A DNA stretch of 64,000 nucleotides from Haliclona indistincta (Eukaryota > Porifera > Demospongiae > Haplosclerida > Chalinidae): positions 14,255,742 to 14,319,741 of the forward strand of contig OZ024786.1 of NCBI GenBank assembly GCA_964017065.1, in the 5' to 3' direction. The notes under the pieces were generated by a model. The model searched no databases, was not told the DNA's origin, and worked only from the letters and a program-made list of their open reading frames with translations. The translations under genes and the position numbers were made by a program. This document shows, in pieces, positions 19,517-30,700 of this stretch; within the stretch, counting starts at the first letter, position 1, and every line of letters begins with the position of its first letter.

Positions 19517-22500
19517 CCTGATAAGGTGCTTGAGCGAGTGTGGGGTGTCATCCATCAGCACTCTCCTAAGGGACCTCTACTTACCTTCTATCAGGATAAC
19601 AGAAAAGAAACAAAGGTATGAGAGAGCCCCGAGTGGGCGGGTCTAGTACTAGATGTGTTCAGGTGGGACTGCCCACACCTGCAGTGGGAGGCATAGTCAG
19701 TACTCCTTTGAGCTCCTAGCCTGGGTTCCTGGAGTTGTATGCACGACTTGTAAGACACTGCTTAGTGCACAGGTGTCCTGGCTCTACCAGTGACCCTCTG
19801 TGGGGCAGCAATACACTGCTTAGTGCACAGGTGTCCTGGCTCTATCAGTGACCCTCTGTGAGGCAGCTAGACACTGCTTAGTGCACAGGTGTCCTGGCTC
19901 TACCAGTGGCCCTCTGTGAGGCAGCTAGACACTGCTCAGTGCCCTGACTCTACCTGCAAAGCTCAGTCCAGTCCATTTCATCAAGTGTACATTTGATGAT
20001 GATATTTTGTGTACTATATGTCACTCTTCTCTGTGATCTGTTAGTGTTTATTGTATGTTACTAATCAAAACACGATTAACATTAGGGCACTCAAAACAAA
20101 GCCCCTCGTATCAACTAATACCTTATAAGGCTATGAATCCACAGTAATTTAAAAACAAGTCCTTAATTATTCAACCAGACACTTGTTTGCAAACTCCGCC
20201 CACTTGTACTGACCACACCCTCTTTTGTTTAGGTGCTGAAGCGGGAGAAAGTGGAGGTGATGCTAGTGAGGATGATATCCAAGATGGTTGATCATCCTAG
20301 ACACGCCTTCTGCTTCACACTCAAGATGAAGGGGAAGAGAAATAGACTACTTTTCAACTGCGACACACAGTTTGTCCTTGCTTGCACATTCACTCACTCA
20401 CTTGCTTGCTCACTCACTCACTCACTCACTCACTCACTCACTCACTCACATACTCACTCACTCACCCACTCACTCACTCACCCACTCACTCACATACTCA
20501 CTCACTCACTCACTCACTCACTCACTCACTCACTCACCCACTCACTCACTCACTCACATACTCACTCTCTCACTCACTCACTCTCTTTCTTTTCAGGCAT
20601 GACCTCACTCAGTGGGTAACTGTACTGAGCGATCTTCTGCAAATGGACTTCAAAATGGAAAGAGTGAGTTATTCACTCACTCACTCCACCTATCCCTCCC
20701 TCCCTCTCTCCCTCCCTCCTCCCTCTTTCCCTCCCCCTCCCCCTCCCTCTCCCTGCCTCCATCCCTCTCTCCCTTCCCCTCTCCCTCCCTCCCCCTCTCT
20801 CCCTCCCCCTCTCCCTCCCTCCCTCTCTCCCTCCCTCTCCCTCCCTCCCTCTCCTCCCTCCTCTCTCCCTCCCTCCCTCCCTCCCTTCCCTCCCTCCTCC
20901 CTCCCTCCCTCTCCCTCCCTCCCTCACTCTCTCCCTCTCTCCCTCCCTCCCTCCCTCTCTCCTTCCCCCTCCCTCCCTCTCTCCCTCCCTCCCTCTCTCT
21001 CTCTCCCCTCCCCCTCCCTCCCTCCCTCCCTCCCTCCCTCCCCAGGTGATGTGGGAGTACCTTGCTGAATCAGGTCTATGGCAAGCAATGTTAGCAAACG
21101 ACTCCATTCAAATCGAGGCAAACTATTCAGACCAGAACAATGTATTCGACCTGCCTGACAAGGGAGTGACCTTCCATTACAACCTCAGCAATATGTCTAG
21201 GACGGCGCAAGGGATCAAGCACTCACAACGAATCAAACGGACTCCATTCGTGTGGGACAAACCAGACCATGTTAGACAAAAGATGAGAGATCTACCGGTT
21301 AGCACTCACCTCACTCACTCACACACTCACTCACACACTCACTCACATACTCACTCACACACTCACTCACTCACATACTCACACACTCACTCACCTTCTC
21401 ACTCACTCACTTACTCACTCACCCACTCACCCACCCACCCATTCACTCACTCACTCACTCACTCACTCACTCACTCACTCACTCACAGGCTATCTGGGAG
21501 TGGGGTGACCCTACCAAGGAGGAATGGCATCCTTTCGAAAGAGAAACTAACATTCAAATCGAGAACATGTATGATAGCGGCTCTCAGTATGCTGAGCTCA
21601 CTCTGTGCCTTCCCTCTCCAATGCTGTTCCTCTTGAATCTCCAAGACATGAAGCTAGTGAACTCATCCACTGCTTTGAGATATTGTCTGAGAAGAAATGA
21701 TAACAGCGCAAATATCGTACCGACAGGAGGTAAGAGAGAAAGGGGGAGAAAGAAAGGGGAGAGAGATTGAGAGAGGAAGGAGAGAGAGTGAGAGAGAGGG
21801 AGGGAGGGAGAGAGAGAGAGAGAGGAGAGAGAGATTGAGAAGAGAGGGAGAGAGATTGAGGGAGGGAGGAGAAAAGGAGAAATTGAGAGAGGGGGAAGTG
21901 AGAGAGACAGAGAGAGAGATTGAGGGATGGAGGAAATCTTATTTCACCCACTGCCTATCCGTCCATCTTTGTGTTTGTATCCCTGCTCACGCACTCCTTT
22001 CTCTCTTTCGTTTATTTTTTCTCTCTCTCTTTCTCTCTCTCTCTCTAGACTACATCCAGCCACACCCCTCACCGTCACCAGACTCTGATGACGAAGACGA
22101 TAACAACTCCTCGAACATGATCTCTCCAACTAGCCCACTCTTTCAGTCGCTGCAATCGTGTCTCGAGCACCTTCAGATTCCTCGCAAGACAATCACGTAC
22201 AAGGAGATGTTGGGAGAAGGAGCATTTGGAGATGTGTATCACGGAATCGTGACTGAGTTACCAGGACAGCAACACGAACAGCCTTCATCAGTAGCTGTGA
22301 AGCAGTTGAGATGTGAGTGTAACTGGAGGTTTAGCACTGGCTGTGTCTCACTGACCACTAGAGGTTCAGGTGGGACTGCCCACACCTGCAGTGGGAGGCA
22401 CAGTCAGGGTTAGCCATTTAGTCAGGAGGCACAGTCAGGGTTAGCTAGTAGCTCACAGTCCTGTGAGCTACTAGCCTGGGTTCCTGGAGTTGTGTTGAAC

Positions 22501-22717
22501 ACTGCTTAGTGCACAGGTGTGCTGGGCTCCTGGCTCTACCAGTGATTCTCTTGTGAAGCAGCTATTGCACAGGTGTCCTGGCTCTACCAGTGACCCCCTG
22601 TGAGACAGCTAGACACTGCTTAGTGCACAGTTGTCCTGGCTCTACCAGTGACCCTCTGTGAGGCAGCTGGACACTTTGCTGATTCTGGTTGTCATTTTAA
22701 GTTTTACTGTTACCCTA

Positions 22718-22769
<52 letters not shown>

Positions 22770-25075
22770 CCTCCTTCCCTCTCTCTTCCTCCCTTCCTCC
22801 TTCCCTATCTCTTCCTCCCTTCCTCCCTCCCTCCCTCTCAGTGAGTGACTTCATTGCTCGCCACGGTCACCACAGTCAGCAGATGGAGGACTTTCTTCGT
22901 GAGGCTAAAGAAATGGCTAAAGTAGATCACTGTCATGTGGTCACCTTGCTAGCAGTCTGCACTAAGTAAGGACACATTGCTAGGCCTGCGCGGATTATGC
23001 CAGCATTGCTTTTAGCATAATAGGTACGCGAAAGCATTGAGCATAATAAGAGCATAATAGGTAATTATCGGTCGGAAATGACATCATCAAATGAAATTAA
23101 CCCCTCGTGGCGATTGACGTGCGTCACGTACGTATCATCAAGGCAACAAGCAAACGATCGCCACGATCGGCTTCAGCATAATTTGAGCATAGTAGGGGAA
23201 ATTTTGGAGCATAATAGGTAAAATTTTGGAGCAGTGCAGCATAGCATAGTAGGCAAAATTTCTAGCATAATCAGCTCAGGCCTACACATTGCTGTCACAT
23301 GTAGTTACACACCTCACTCGAGAGAGGATCTACATGATCGCGAACAAAAATTAAAAAAATTTGTGCACTAACAAATAATAACTACATGTGTCATCACAAC
23401 AATGAAAAATTTGAAATCTTGAACATGTAAATTTTGATATTATCAAAATTTACATGTTCAAGATTTCAAATTTTTCATTGTTATGATGACACATGTAGTT
23501 ATTATTTTCTCTCTATCTATGTGTTTGTAGGGACTATCCATTATTACTGATCGAGGAGTATATGAATCTGGGTGATCTACTAGCAGTGCTGAAGGAGTCC
23601 AGACCACACATGGAGCTGGTACAGCAACTATCATTCGCATGGCAGACAGCTGATGGGATGGACTACCTCGCATCTATACTGTAAGTGTGTTACTCTAATT
23701 AAACAGACAACAAGCAAGAAATATTAAAATCAAAGGAAAAAAGTGTGTATTTTCATAATTATAATAAAATCCTAAGTCACTGATTAATAATTAATTTATC
23801 TCTCTTTGCAAGCATACAGTGTTTATTGTGCTACTTAGTCTGTGACATTGTTTTAGGAAAAATCATTTTTTCTTGTTTACTCTCTGTTTCCATAGTAACT
23901 GTGTCCATCGTGATCTCGCTGCTCGTAATGTGATGGTTCATAGACAAGAGTCAGGAGAGATGCTGGCTAAGATTGCCGACTTTGGACTCTCCAGGTTAGT
24001 ATATCCTTGTGTGTGTCAGTATATCCTTGTGTGTGTCAGTATATCCTTGTGTGTGTCAGTATATCCTTGTGTGTGTCAGTATATCCTTGTGTGTGTCAGT
24101 ATATCCTTGTGTGTGTCAGTCTATCCTTGTATGTGTCAGTATATCCTTGTGTGTGTCAGTATATCCTTGTGTGTGTCAGTATATCCTTGTGTGTCAGTAT
24201 ATCCTTGTGTGTGTCAGTATATCCTTGTGTGTGTCAGTATATCCTTGTGTGTGTCAGTATATCCTTGTGTGTGTCAGTATATCTTTGTATGTGTCAGTAT
24301 ATCACTGTGCACATCAGTAAAAGATTGCGTACGTCAGTACATCTTTGTGCATATAACCAGGTTGTGCATTCTTGTACATGTTAGTATATTCTTGTGCACT
24401 TCAGGATATGTTTACTTGTGTTTTACAGACACTTGTATTCTGAGATGTACAAGCACCAAGGAACCAAACCACGCCCACTACCAGCCAAGTGGATGGCACT
24501 CGAATCATTAATGTACTTCATCTTTACAACAAAATCAGACGTTTGGTAAGTCATGAATATCATTATTTGTGTCATGAATATCATTATTTGAGACATAATA
24601 AAGATATATCAAGTGTTATTTCTCTGAACACAGCAGTGTAATAGTGGTACCTAGACACACCTTTAATCATTCATTCTTTCTGTCATTTTTCTTTCTTTTT
24701 CATAGGAGTTTTGGTGTGTTGCTATGGGAGACAATGACCCTAGGCCGCACCCCCTATCCTGGAGTGGAGAACAGAGAGCTACTGGAACAGATCGAGGAAC
24801 ACGGACTGAGATTGAGCCCTCCTAAACCATGCCCCTCTATCATGTGAGTGTCATGTGACTTGCAGTATAATTATAGTAAATAACATTTTGATAAACTTTT
24901 GTGTGGTCATTTAATTGTTCACTCTCCTTCCCTCTCTCTCCCCCTTTCCCTCACTCTTTCTCTCCTTCCCACCCTCTCTCTCCTTCCTCCTCTCTTCCTC
25001 CACTCTCCCTCCCTCTCTCCTCCACTCTCTCCCTCCCCCTCTCCCTCCACTCTTTCCCTCCCTCTCTTCCTTCCT

Positions 25076-25123
<48 letters not shown>

Positions 25124-27150
25124 ACTCACTCACTCTTCCTCCCTCCTCTCCCTCCACTCTCTCTCCCTCTCCCTCCCCCTCTCCTCCTCCACTCTCCCTC
25201 TCTCTCTTCCTTCTCTCCCTCCCCCTCTCCTCCTCCCTCCCTCCTCTCTCAGTTATGATATCATACTGGACTGTACTCAACATGATCCTGATGATAGACC
25301 GACCTTTGCTGACCTCAGAGACCGACTGGTGAGTTCAATATTACTATTCTAATTATACCATACATGTAATGTTTTATGCACTTGATATTAACAGCAAGAA
25401 ATGTACGAAGATGCTAAATCAGGTAAACTAGTAGCGTCGACAGAGAATGAGGCGGAGCCAACTGAAGCAACATCAGATGAGACAAGTAAACAGGAGAATG
25501 GAGACAAGGAGAAAACAACACATGAAGGGAAGAAGGAGACAGAAGAGGCACAAGGAGATAAAACAGCTACAGGTACTCACTCATACTCTATCACTCACTC
25601 ACTCACTCACTCACTCACTTGTACACACTTTCTCTGATACTGTGCTTTGTGTCACTGTCTGTCTTTTCAAGTTTGACTGTCAACTAGATGCATGTGTCCT
25701 GTCCTCAAACCTTGTCAACTAGATGCATGTGTACTACCCTCAGACCCTGTCCACTAGATGCATGTGTACTACCCTCAAACCCTGTCAACTAGATGCATGT
25801 GTACTGCCCTCAAACCATGTCAACTAGATGCATGTGTACTACCCTCAAACCCTGTCAACTAGATGCATGTGTACTGCCCTCAAACCATGTCAACTAGATG
25901 CATGTGTACTACCTTCAAACCCTGCCAACTAGATGCATGTGTACTGCCCTCAAACCCTGTCAACTAGATGCATGTGTACTACCTTCAAACCCTGTCAACT
26001 AGATGCATGTGTACTGCCCTCAAACCATGTCAACTAGATGCATGTGTACTGCCCTCAAACCATGTCAACTAGATGCATGTGTACTACCCTCAAACCCTGT
26101 CAACTAGATGCATGTGTACTACCTTCAAACCCTGCCAACTAGATGCATGTGTACTACCTTCAAACCCTGTCAACTAGATGCATGTGTACTGCCCTCAAAC
26201 CCTGCCAACTAGATGCATGTGTACTACCTTCAAACCATGTCAACTAGATGCATGTGTACTGCCCTCAAACCATGTCAACTAGATGCATGTGTACTACCCT
26301 CAAACCCTGTCAACTAGATGCATGTGTACTGCCCTCAAACCCTGCCAACTAGATGCATGTGTACTACCTTCAAACCCTGCCAACTAGATGCATGTGTACT
26401 ACCCTCAAACCCTGCCAACTAGATGCATGTGTACTACCCTCAAACCCTGTCAACTAGATGCATGTGTACTACCCTCAAACCCTGGCTGTTGCTGGTATCT
26501 ACTATTGACTGAACAGCATAGATCATGTTACACAGTTCTCTTCATATCACTATCTCACAGATACACCCATTTATTCTGTCACTCACTGCCTCCTGTAGTG
26601 CTACAAATAGATTTTCTATTGTGTTTACTGCCTTGACTAACACTATTCATTACCTTGATATTGTTTCTCAGAATCAACAGGAGAGGAGGCAGCAACACCT
26701 GCAACTGAACAGAGCACAACTGAGAATGATAGCAAAGAAACGAAAGAAGCAACTCCAGATGGTGCGAAAGAGAAGGAAGAAGACAAGAATAGTGCTAGCA
26801 AGACAGAGACAGAACCAGACAACCCTACATCTACAGCAATTGAAAAAGAGAAGTCGTCTACTGATCAAGCTGTTTCATCCGAAGCTTCTGAGAAACCAGA
26901 GGGAGTGAAACTTGCTTCAGCTATTAAACTAGAACAGATTGACGTAGGAATGAAAGAGCGGAGAGCAGAGAAGGAAGACCATGAGGTGTCTGAAGTGGGC
27001 CACTTGTATTACGTCATTGACAATGATGGACTGTCAAAACCAGAGACTGTTGTAGAGAGTGGTGGGTGTGGTCATGAATCACGTGATACAGAAGAGGGTG
27101 TGGTTAAAGATGAGACTCCTCCTAATGGTTCTGTACAAACTAACTCGTAG
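19517..27150 (+). CDS. Cytoplasmic tyrosine kinase, PH-WWE-WWE-kinase-acidic tail, 5' end missing
   Basis: Fourteen exons: 19517-19615, 20233-20369, 20597-20663, 21046-21297, 21489-21729, 22049-22312, 22842-22965, 23531-23680, 23896-23994, 24429-24545, 24706-24843, 25253-25328, 25395-25572, 26672-27150. The total is 2421 nt, 806 codons plus stop, and all phases agree. Residues 1-101 look like a PH domain (VWGVIHQ, GPLLTFYQDN, FCFTLKMKG, NRLLFNCDTQ, DLTQWVTVLSDLLQ). Residues 102-185 are WWE 1 (WEYLAESGLWQAM, IQIEANY, TFHYNLSNM, RIKRTPF). Residues 186-265 are WWE 2 (IWEWGDPTKEEWHPFE, IQIENMY, LRYCLRR). The kinase spans about 315-588: GEGAFGDVY, VAVKQL, HRDLAARN, DFGLSR, KWMALESL, SDVWSFGVLLWE and DDRPTF. 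A 220-residue Glu/Lys/Thr-rich tail follows. No signal peptide or TM segment is seen, so it is probably non-receptor. The start codon must lie upstream. The kinase subgroup is unclear. Confidence 0.8.
19650..19965. repeat. 58-bp minisatellite in intron 1 of the kinase gene
   Basis: ACACTGCTTAGTGCACAGGT with GTCCTGGCTCTACCAGTGAC and CCTCTGTGAGGCAGC repeats about every 58 bp (starts near 19754, 19813, 19871, 19929). It is preceded by a GTGGGACTGCCCACACCTGC unit. The same family recurs in a later intron at 22351-22680. Confidence 0.85.
20384..20590. repeat. (ACTC)n microsatellite in kinase intron 2
   Basis: About 200 bp of ACTC repeats with CCAC and CATA variants separates exons ending 20369 and starting 20597. 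The Leu-Thr-His-Ser ORFs across it are artefacts. Confidence 0.95.
20680..21044. repeat. 365-bp pyrimidine tract before the first WWE exon
   Basis: This is nearly uninterrupted CCCT/CTCT sequence ending CCCAG at the acceptor of exon 21046-21297. The intron is almost wholly polypyrimidine. ORFs on either strand here are low-complexity. Confidence 0.95.
21300..21487. repeat. (ACTC)n microsatellite between the two WWE exons
   Basis: CACTCACTC-type repeats fill essentially the whole intron between the GTTAGC donor at 21298 and the CACAG acceptor at 21488. Confidence 0.95.
21730..22048. repeat. Purine then pyrimidine tract in kinase intron 5
   Basis: About 200 nt of GAGA-rich sequence starts right after the donor GTAAGA. 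A CTCT-rich tract of about 50 nt runs into the acceptor TAG at 22048. The two tracts are complementary, so the pre-mRNA intron could form a stem. Confidence 0.8.
22351..22680. repeat. 58-bp minisatellite family, second intronic array
   Basis: It shares GGTGGGACTGCCCACACCTGC, GCCTGGGTTCCTGGAGTTGT and ACTGCTTAGTGCACAGGTGT with the array at 19650-19965. It lies in the intron after the exon encoding the glycine-rich loop. The following 22719-22840 is a (CT)n/(CCTT)n tract running into the acceptor of exon 22842. Confidence 0.8.
22982..23283. mobile_element. 302-bp MITE in a kinase intron
   Basis: The ends AGGCCTGCGCGGATTATGC and GCATAATCAGCTCAGGCCT are imperfect inverted repeats. The inside carries repeated GCATAATAGGTA/AGCATAGTAGG words. 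No ORF. Confidence 0.65.
23373..23507. repeat. 135-bp near-perfect hairpin in a kinase intron
   Basis: The left arm AAATAATAACTACATGTGTC.. meets its reverse complement ..GACACATGTAGTTATTATTT around 23440 with one mismatch that I can see. It ends 23 bp before the acceptor of exon 23531. The minus-strand ORF over 23458-23673 is a shadow. Confidence 0.85.
24000..24300. repeat. 20-bp tandem repeat in a kinase intron
   Basis: TATATCCTTGTGTGTGTCAG is repeated about 15 times from just after the donor GTTAGT, with decaying copies to about 24420. One unit lacks GT. The long Cys-Val-Ser ORFs in three frames are artefacts of a unit length that is not a multiple of 3. Confidence 0.95.
24915..25250. repeat. 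Pyrimidine tract before the last kinase-domain exon
   Basis: About 335 nt of CT/CCCT sequence with a short ACTC run ends in CTCAG at the acceptor of exon 25253. Confidence 0.95.
25681..26484. repeat. 35-bp minisatellite (about 23 units) in the last kinase intron
   Basis: The unit CAACTAGATGCATGTGTACT plus ACCCTCAAACCCTGT repeats every 35 bp. Two variable sites (ACC/GCC and CCC/CCA in the second half) alternate among units. It lies between exons 25395-25572 and 26672-27150. Confidence 0.95.
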
Positions 27151-27714
27151 TTGAGAGCAGATTATGTCGTTCTTTTTTGTTACTAAAAATAGTAGCGTTT
27201 GAATTTTTCTCAAGTCTCGCCATTTCATTGAAGTAAAATAATAACACACATCAATTTATTAGTATTTATCTTCTTGTGCTCCTTATCAAATTTTATCATT
27301 AACTTAAAAATTTTGAAGAGGTAGGCTGCATTGTAGCAACCTCTGTCATTAGCTCTCAGGCTCTTTTTGGTAAAGAGATTGAGTATGAGGCTACTTGTGT
27401 CAATTGGTGGTACATCAGTTACCTATGGTGTGATACAAGCTATGAGGTACATATCTCATGGTAGAGCTTTTGAGGTATGTGTGTGATCCAAGTACAAAGG
27501 ATGATTGTGATAAGATAATATCAATGTGAGGAATTATCTCAAGTGTAAACAATTGCAGACACAGGTAGATAAAAGGCTGACAATCTACTATTCTTTAAAT
27601 AAAGCTGCCGCAGCGAGCTAGCTTTTATTCGTACTGGACGCTGTCTGGAAAAGCGACAGTCCATCGGCGATTTTGCAGCAAGTTCAAGTCCCTCCCCTAC
27701 TTCTCTTTGATGCG
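27151..27714. other. Intergenic between kinase and ankyrin gene
   Basis: The 3' flank of the kinase gene contains TCAATTGGTGGTACATCAG..CTCATGGTAGAGC (27397-27490). This is repeated at 35468-35570 beside the decayed kinase copy. AATAAA at about 27598 could be a polyadenylation signal. The upstream region of the next gene lies at about 27600-27714; no TATA box was recognised. Confidence 0.45.
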
Positions 27715-30700
27715 ATGGATGAGCAGGCTATTGTGGCTGCGTTCAAGCGAGGCAACTATGACGATGCTTTAAAACTGCTTCCACCCGATCAGTTGCAAAA
27801 TCGGCAGGCAGCTCTCACACTGACTACTGCAGAGTTTAAGGCGACAACAAACCACAATGTGACTTTACTTCATGTTGCTGCTTATCATGGCTGGCTAGAT
27901 TTTATTGAGAATTTGAAGGATAACTCCGCTTTCAATTGTAGAGACAGTAACGGTTGTGTTCCGCTACACTATGCTGCTGCTGGGAACAGCTTATCAGTAA
28001 TAGAATACCTAATCAATGAACAAGGTTGTGATCCAGTAACTGCAAACAACGATAGTTCTTCCTCACTGCACATTGCTAGTTCCAAAGGTCTATTAGACGT
28101 CGTCAAGTACTTCATTGCTGTACAAAAATGTGATCCAACTATTCAAGATCAATATAGACATACACCTCTACACTATGCTTCTGAAAGTGGACATATGAAC
28201 ATCATCCGATACCTAATCACCGAACTAGGCTGTGATCCAACAATTCCAGACAATGATGGCAGACTCCCATTGCACATTGCTTGTCATAGTGGCCACTTGA
28301 ACATAGTCCAATGCCTAATCAATGAATTTGGTTGTGACCCAACAACTCCAAGTAGCAGGCCAGTACAAAGTGTCTATAGGTGTAATGGTGGTCATTTGGA
28401 TGATACAAAATGTAGTGGATGTAATCATGGATTCACTCCTCTACATTATGCTTCTCAAGGTGGCCATGTTAACATTATCCGATACCTAGTCGATGAGTTA
28501 GGTTGCAACCCCTACACTAAAAGCTGCAATGTTGGCTCTCTTCCATTTCACAGGGCTTGTTTCTGTGGTCAAATAAATGCTATAAAATATTTCATTGAAG
28601 AACATAAATTTAATCCAAACATTCAAGATCACCATGGTAGCACACCTCTACATTATGCTTCTCAGGATGGTCACATGGACGTTATTCTATATCTAACCAC
28701 TGAATTAGGTTGCAATCCCAACACTCGAAACATCAATGGCAGTCTTCCATTGCACTATGCTTGTCTTGGCGGTCATTTGAATGTTTTAAAATATTTCATG
28801 ACACATTATTCAATTTATCAAGGTCAAAATCAATTCATCCAATGCCTATTAAGTACTTCAAGCAACATTGACAGTCTTCCATTACACGTTGCTAATGTTA
28901 ATTATGTTACAAAATATTTCAACTTCAACTCAGTCAATTATTGCCAAGATGAAGACGGACTTACACCTCTACATTATGCTTCTCGAGGTGGTCACATGAA
29001 CGTCATCTAATATCTAATCACTGAACTAAGTTGTGAACCAACAACTCCAGACAACTTTGGAACTCTTCCCATACACATTGCTTGTTTCTTTGGGCACTTG
29101 AATGCTACAAAATTTTTGATTACTGAACAAAAATGTAATCCAAATAGTCAAAACTATGAAGGATATACACCACTACACTGTGCTACTGAACGTGGTCACA
29201 TGAACATTATCCAATGTCTAATTTCTGAACTAGGTTGTGATCCAACAATTCCAGATAGCAATAGCAGTCTTCCATTGCACATTGCTAGTCTTAATGGACA
29301 CTTGAATGTGGTCAAATATTTCATCACTGAACTTAGCTTTGGCTCAAATTGTCGAAATAAAACTGGATCTACACCACTACATTATGCTACTGAAAGTGGT
29401 CATATGAACATAATTCAATATTTAATAACTAATGTGAAAAGCTGTGACAGCTCAGTTGTTGACAATGAGGGTAAAAATATTCTACACTTGGCTATCTAGT
29501 TACTATGGACATCCTCAGATTGTGGAATGGCTGTTACATCACGGCAAGTTTGAAATAATGGCTACAGACAAGTTCAGACAAACGTGTATAGATCTGGCTG
29601 GGTATGGAAATGAGAATCGATACGAAACTAGGTTGTGACCCAACAATTTCAGACAACAATGGTCTTCTTCCATTACACATTGCTAGTCTTACTGGTCATT
29701 TGAATACGGTCAAATATTTCATCAGTGAACAGAAATGTGACCCAAACAGTCAAACAAAAGATGGATTTACACCTCTTTACTGCGCTTCTCAAAATGGTCA
29801 CATGGACATCATCATTTACCTCATCACTGAAGTAGATTGTGATCCAACAATTCCAGATAACAATGGCAGTCTTCCATTGCACATTGCTAGTCTTAATGGA
29901 CACTTGAATGTGGTCAAATATTTCATCAGTGAACTCAACTTTGACTCAAATTGTCGAAATAAAAATGGATCGACACCTCTTCACTGTGCTACTGAAGGTG
30001 GTCATATGAACATCATTCAATATTTAGTAACTAATGTGAAAAGCTGTGACAGCTCAGTTGTTGACAATGAGGGTAAAAATATTCTACACTTGGCTAGTTA
30101 CTATGGACATACTCAGATTGTAGAATGGCTGTTACATCTTGGTCAGTTTGAAATCATGGCTACAGACAAGTTGGGACAAACGTATATAGATCTGGCTGGG
30201 TATGGAAATAAGAATCGATATGAGATGCTCGAATTGTTCAAACCGTTTATAAAGTCGACAAAAGAATTTCCAATTCATACATTTAGTAAGACTGTAATCG
30301 TGGGCAACAGTTCTGCAGGCAAGACCACTTTGGCTAAAGTCATTACTGAACGAGCTAGAGCTTACTTTTGGTCCAAATATGGCAATGTTGGTGAAGTGCA
30401 GCCTAATAGTGCTGGTATAGTCATGACACAAGTTCAGAGTAGGGAAGCAGGAAGGATGGTACTGTATGACTTAGCAGGACAAGCTGAATACCATTCCAGC
30501 CACTCTGCTGTCATGGAGACTGTGATGCATCAATCACCTGCCACATTCATCGTTGTAATAGACCTCAGCAATACAGATCGCAAGATAGAACAACAACTTC
30601 GCTACTGGCTTAACTTTGTTGATAGCGTGACTTCTAAATGGAAAAAAAGGTCTTGTCTTATAGTTGTTGGCAGCCATTCTGACAAAAAGAAGGAACTTCA

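Noticed and set aside
20382..21068. Long Leu-Thr-His-Ser / Ser-Pro-rich ORFs
   Set aside because: They are translations of (ACTC)n and (CCCT)n introns. All frames and both strands give similar low-complexity ORFs, and splice sites of the kinase gene bound them.
24007..24384. Cys-Val-Ser repeat protein
   Set aside because: It is a translation of the 20-bp intronic tandem repeat. Open in all three frames, with no independent start context.
19517..27150. Receptor tyrosine kinase
   Set aside because: No signal peptide or transmembrane segment was found between PH, WWE and the kinase. The missing 5' end could still change this, but PH and WWE are intracellular modules.
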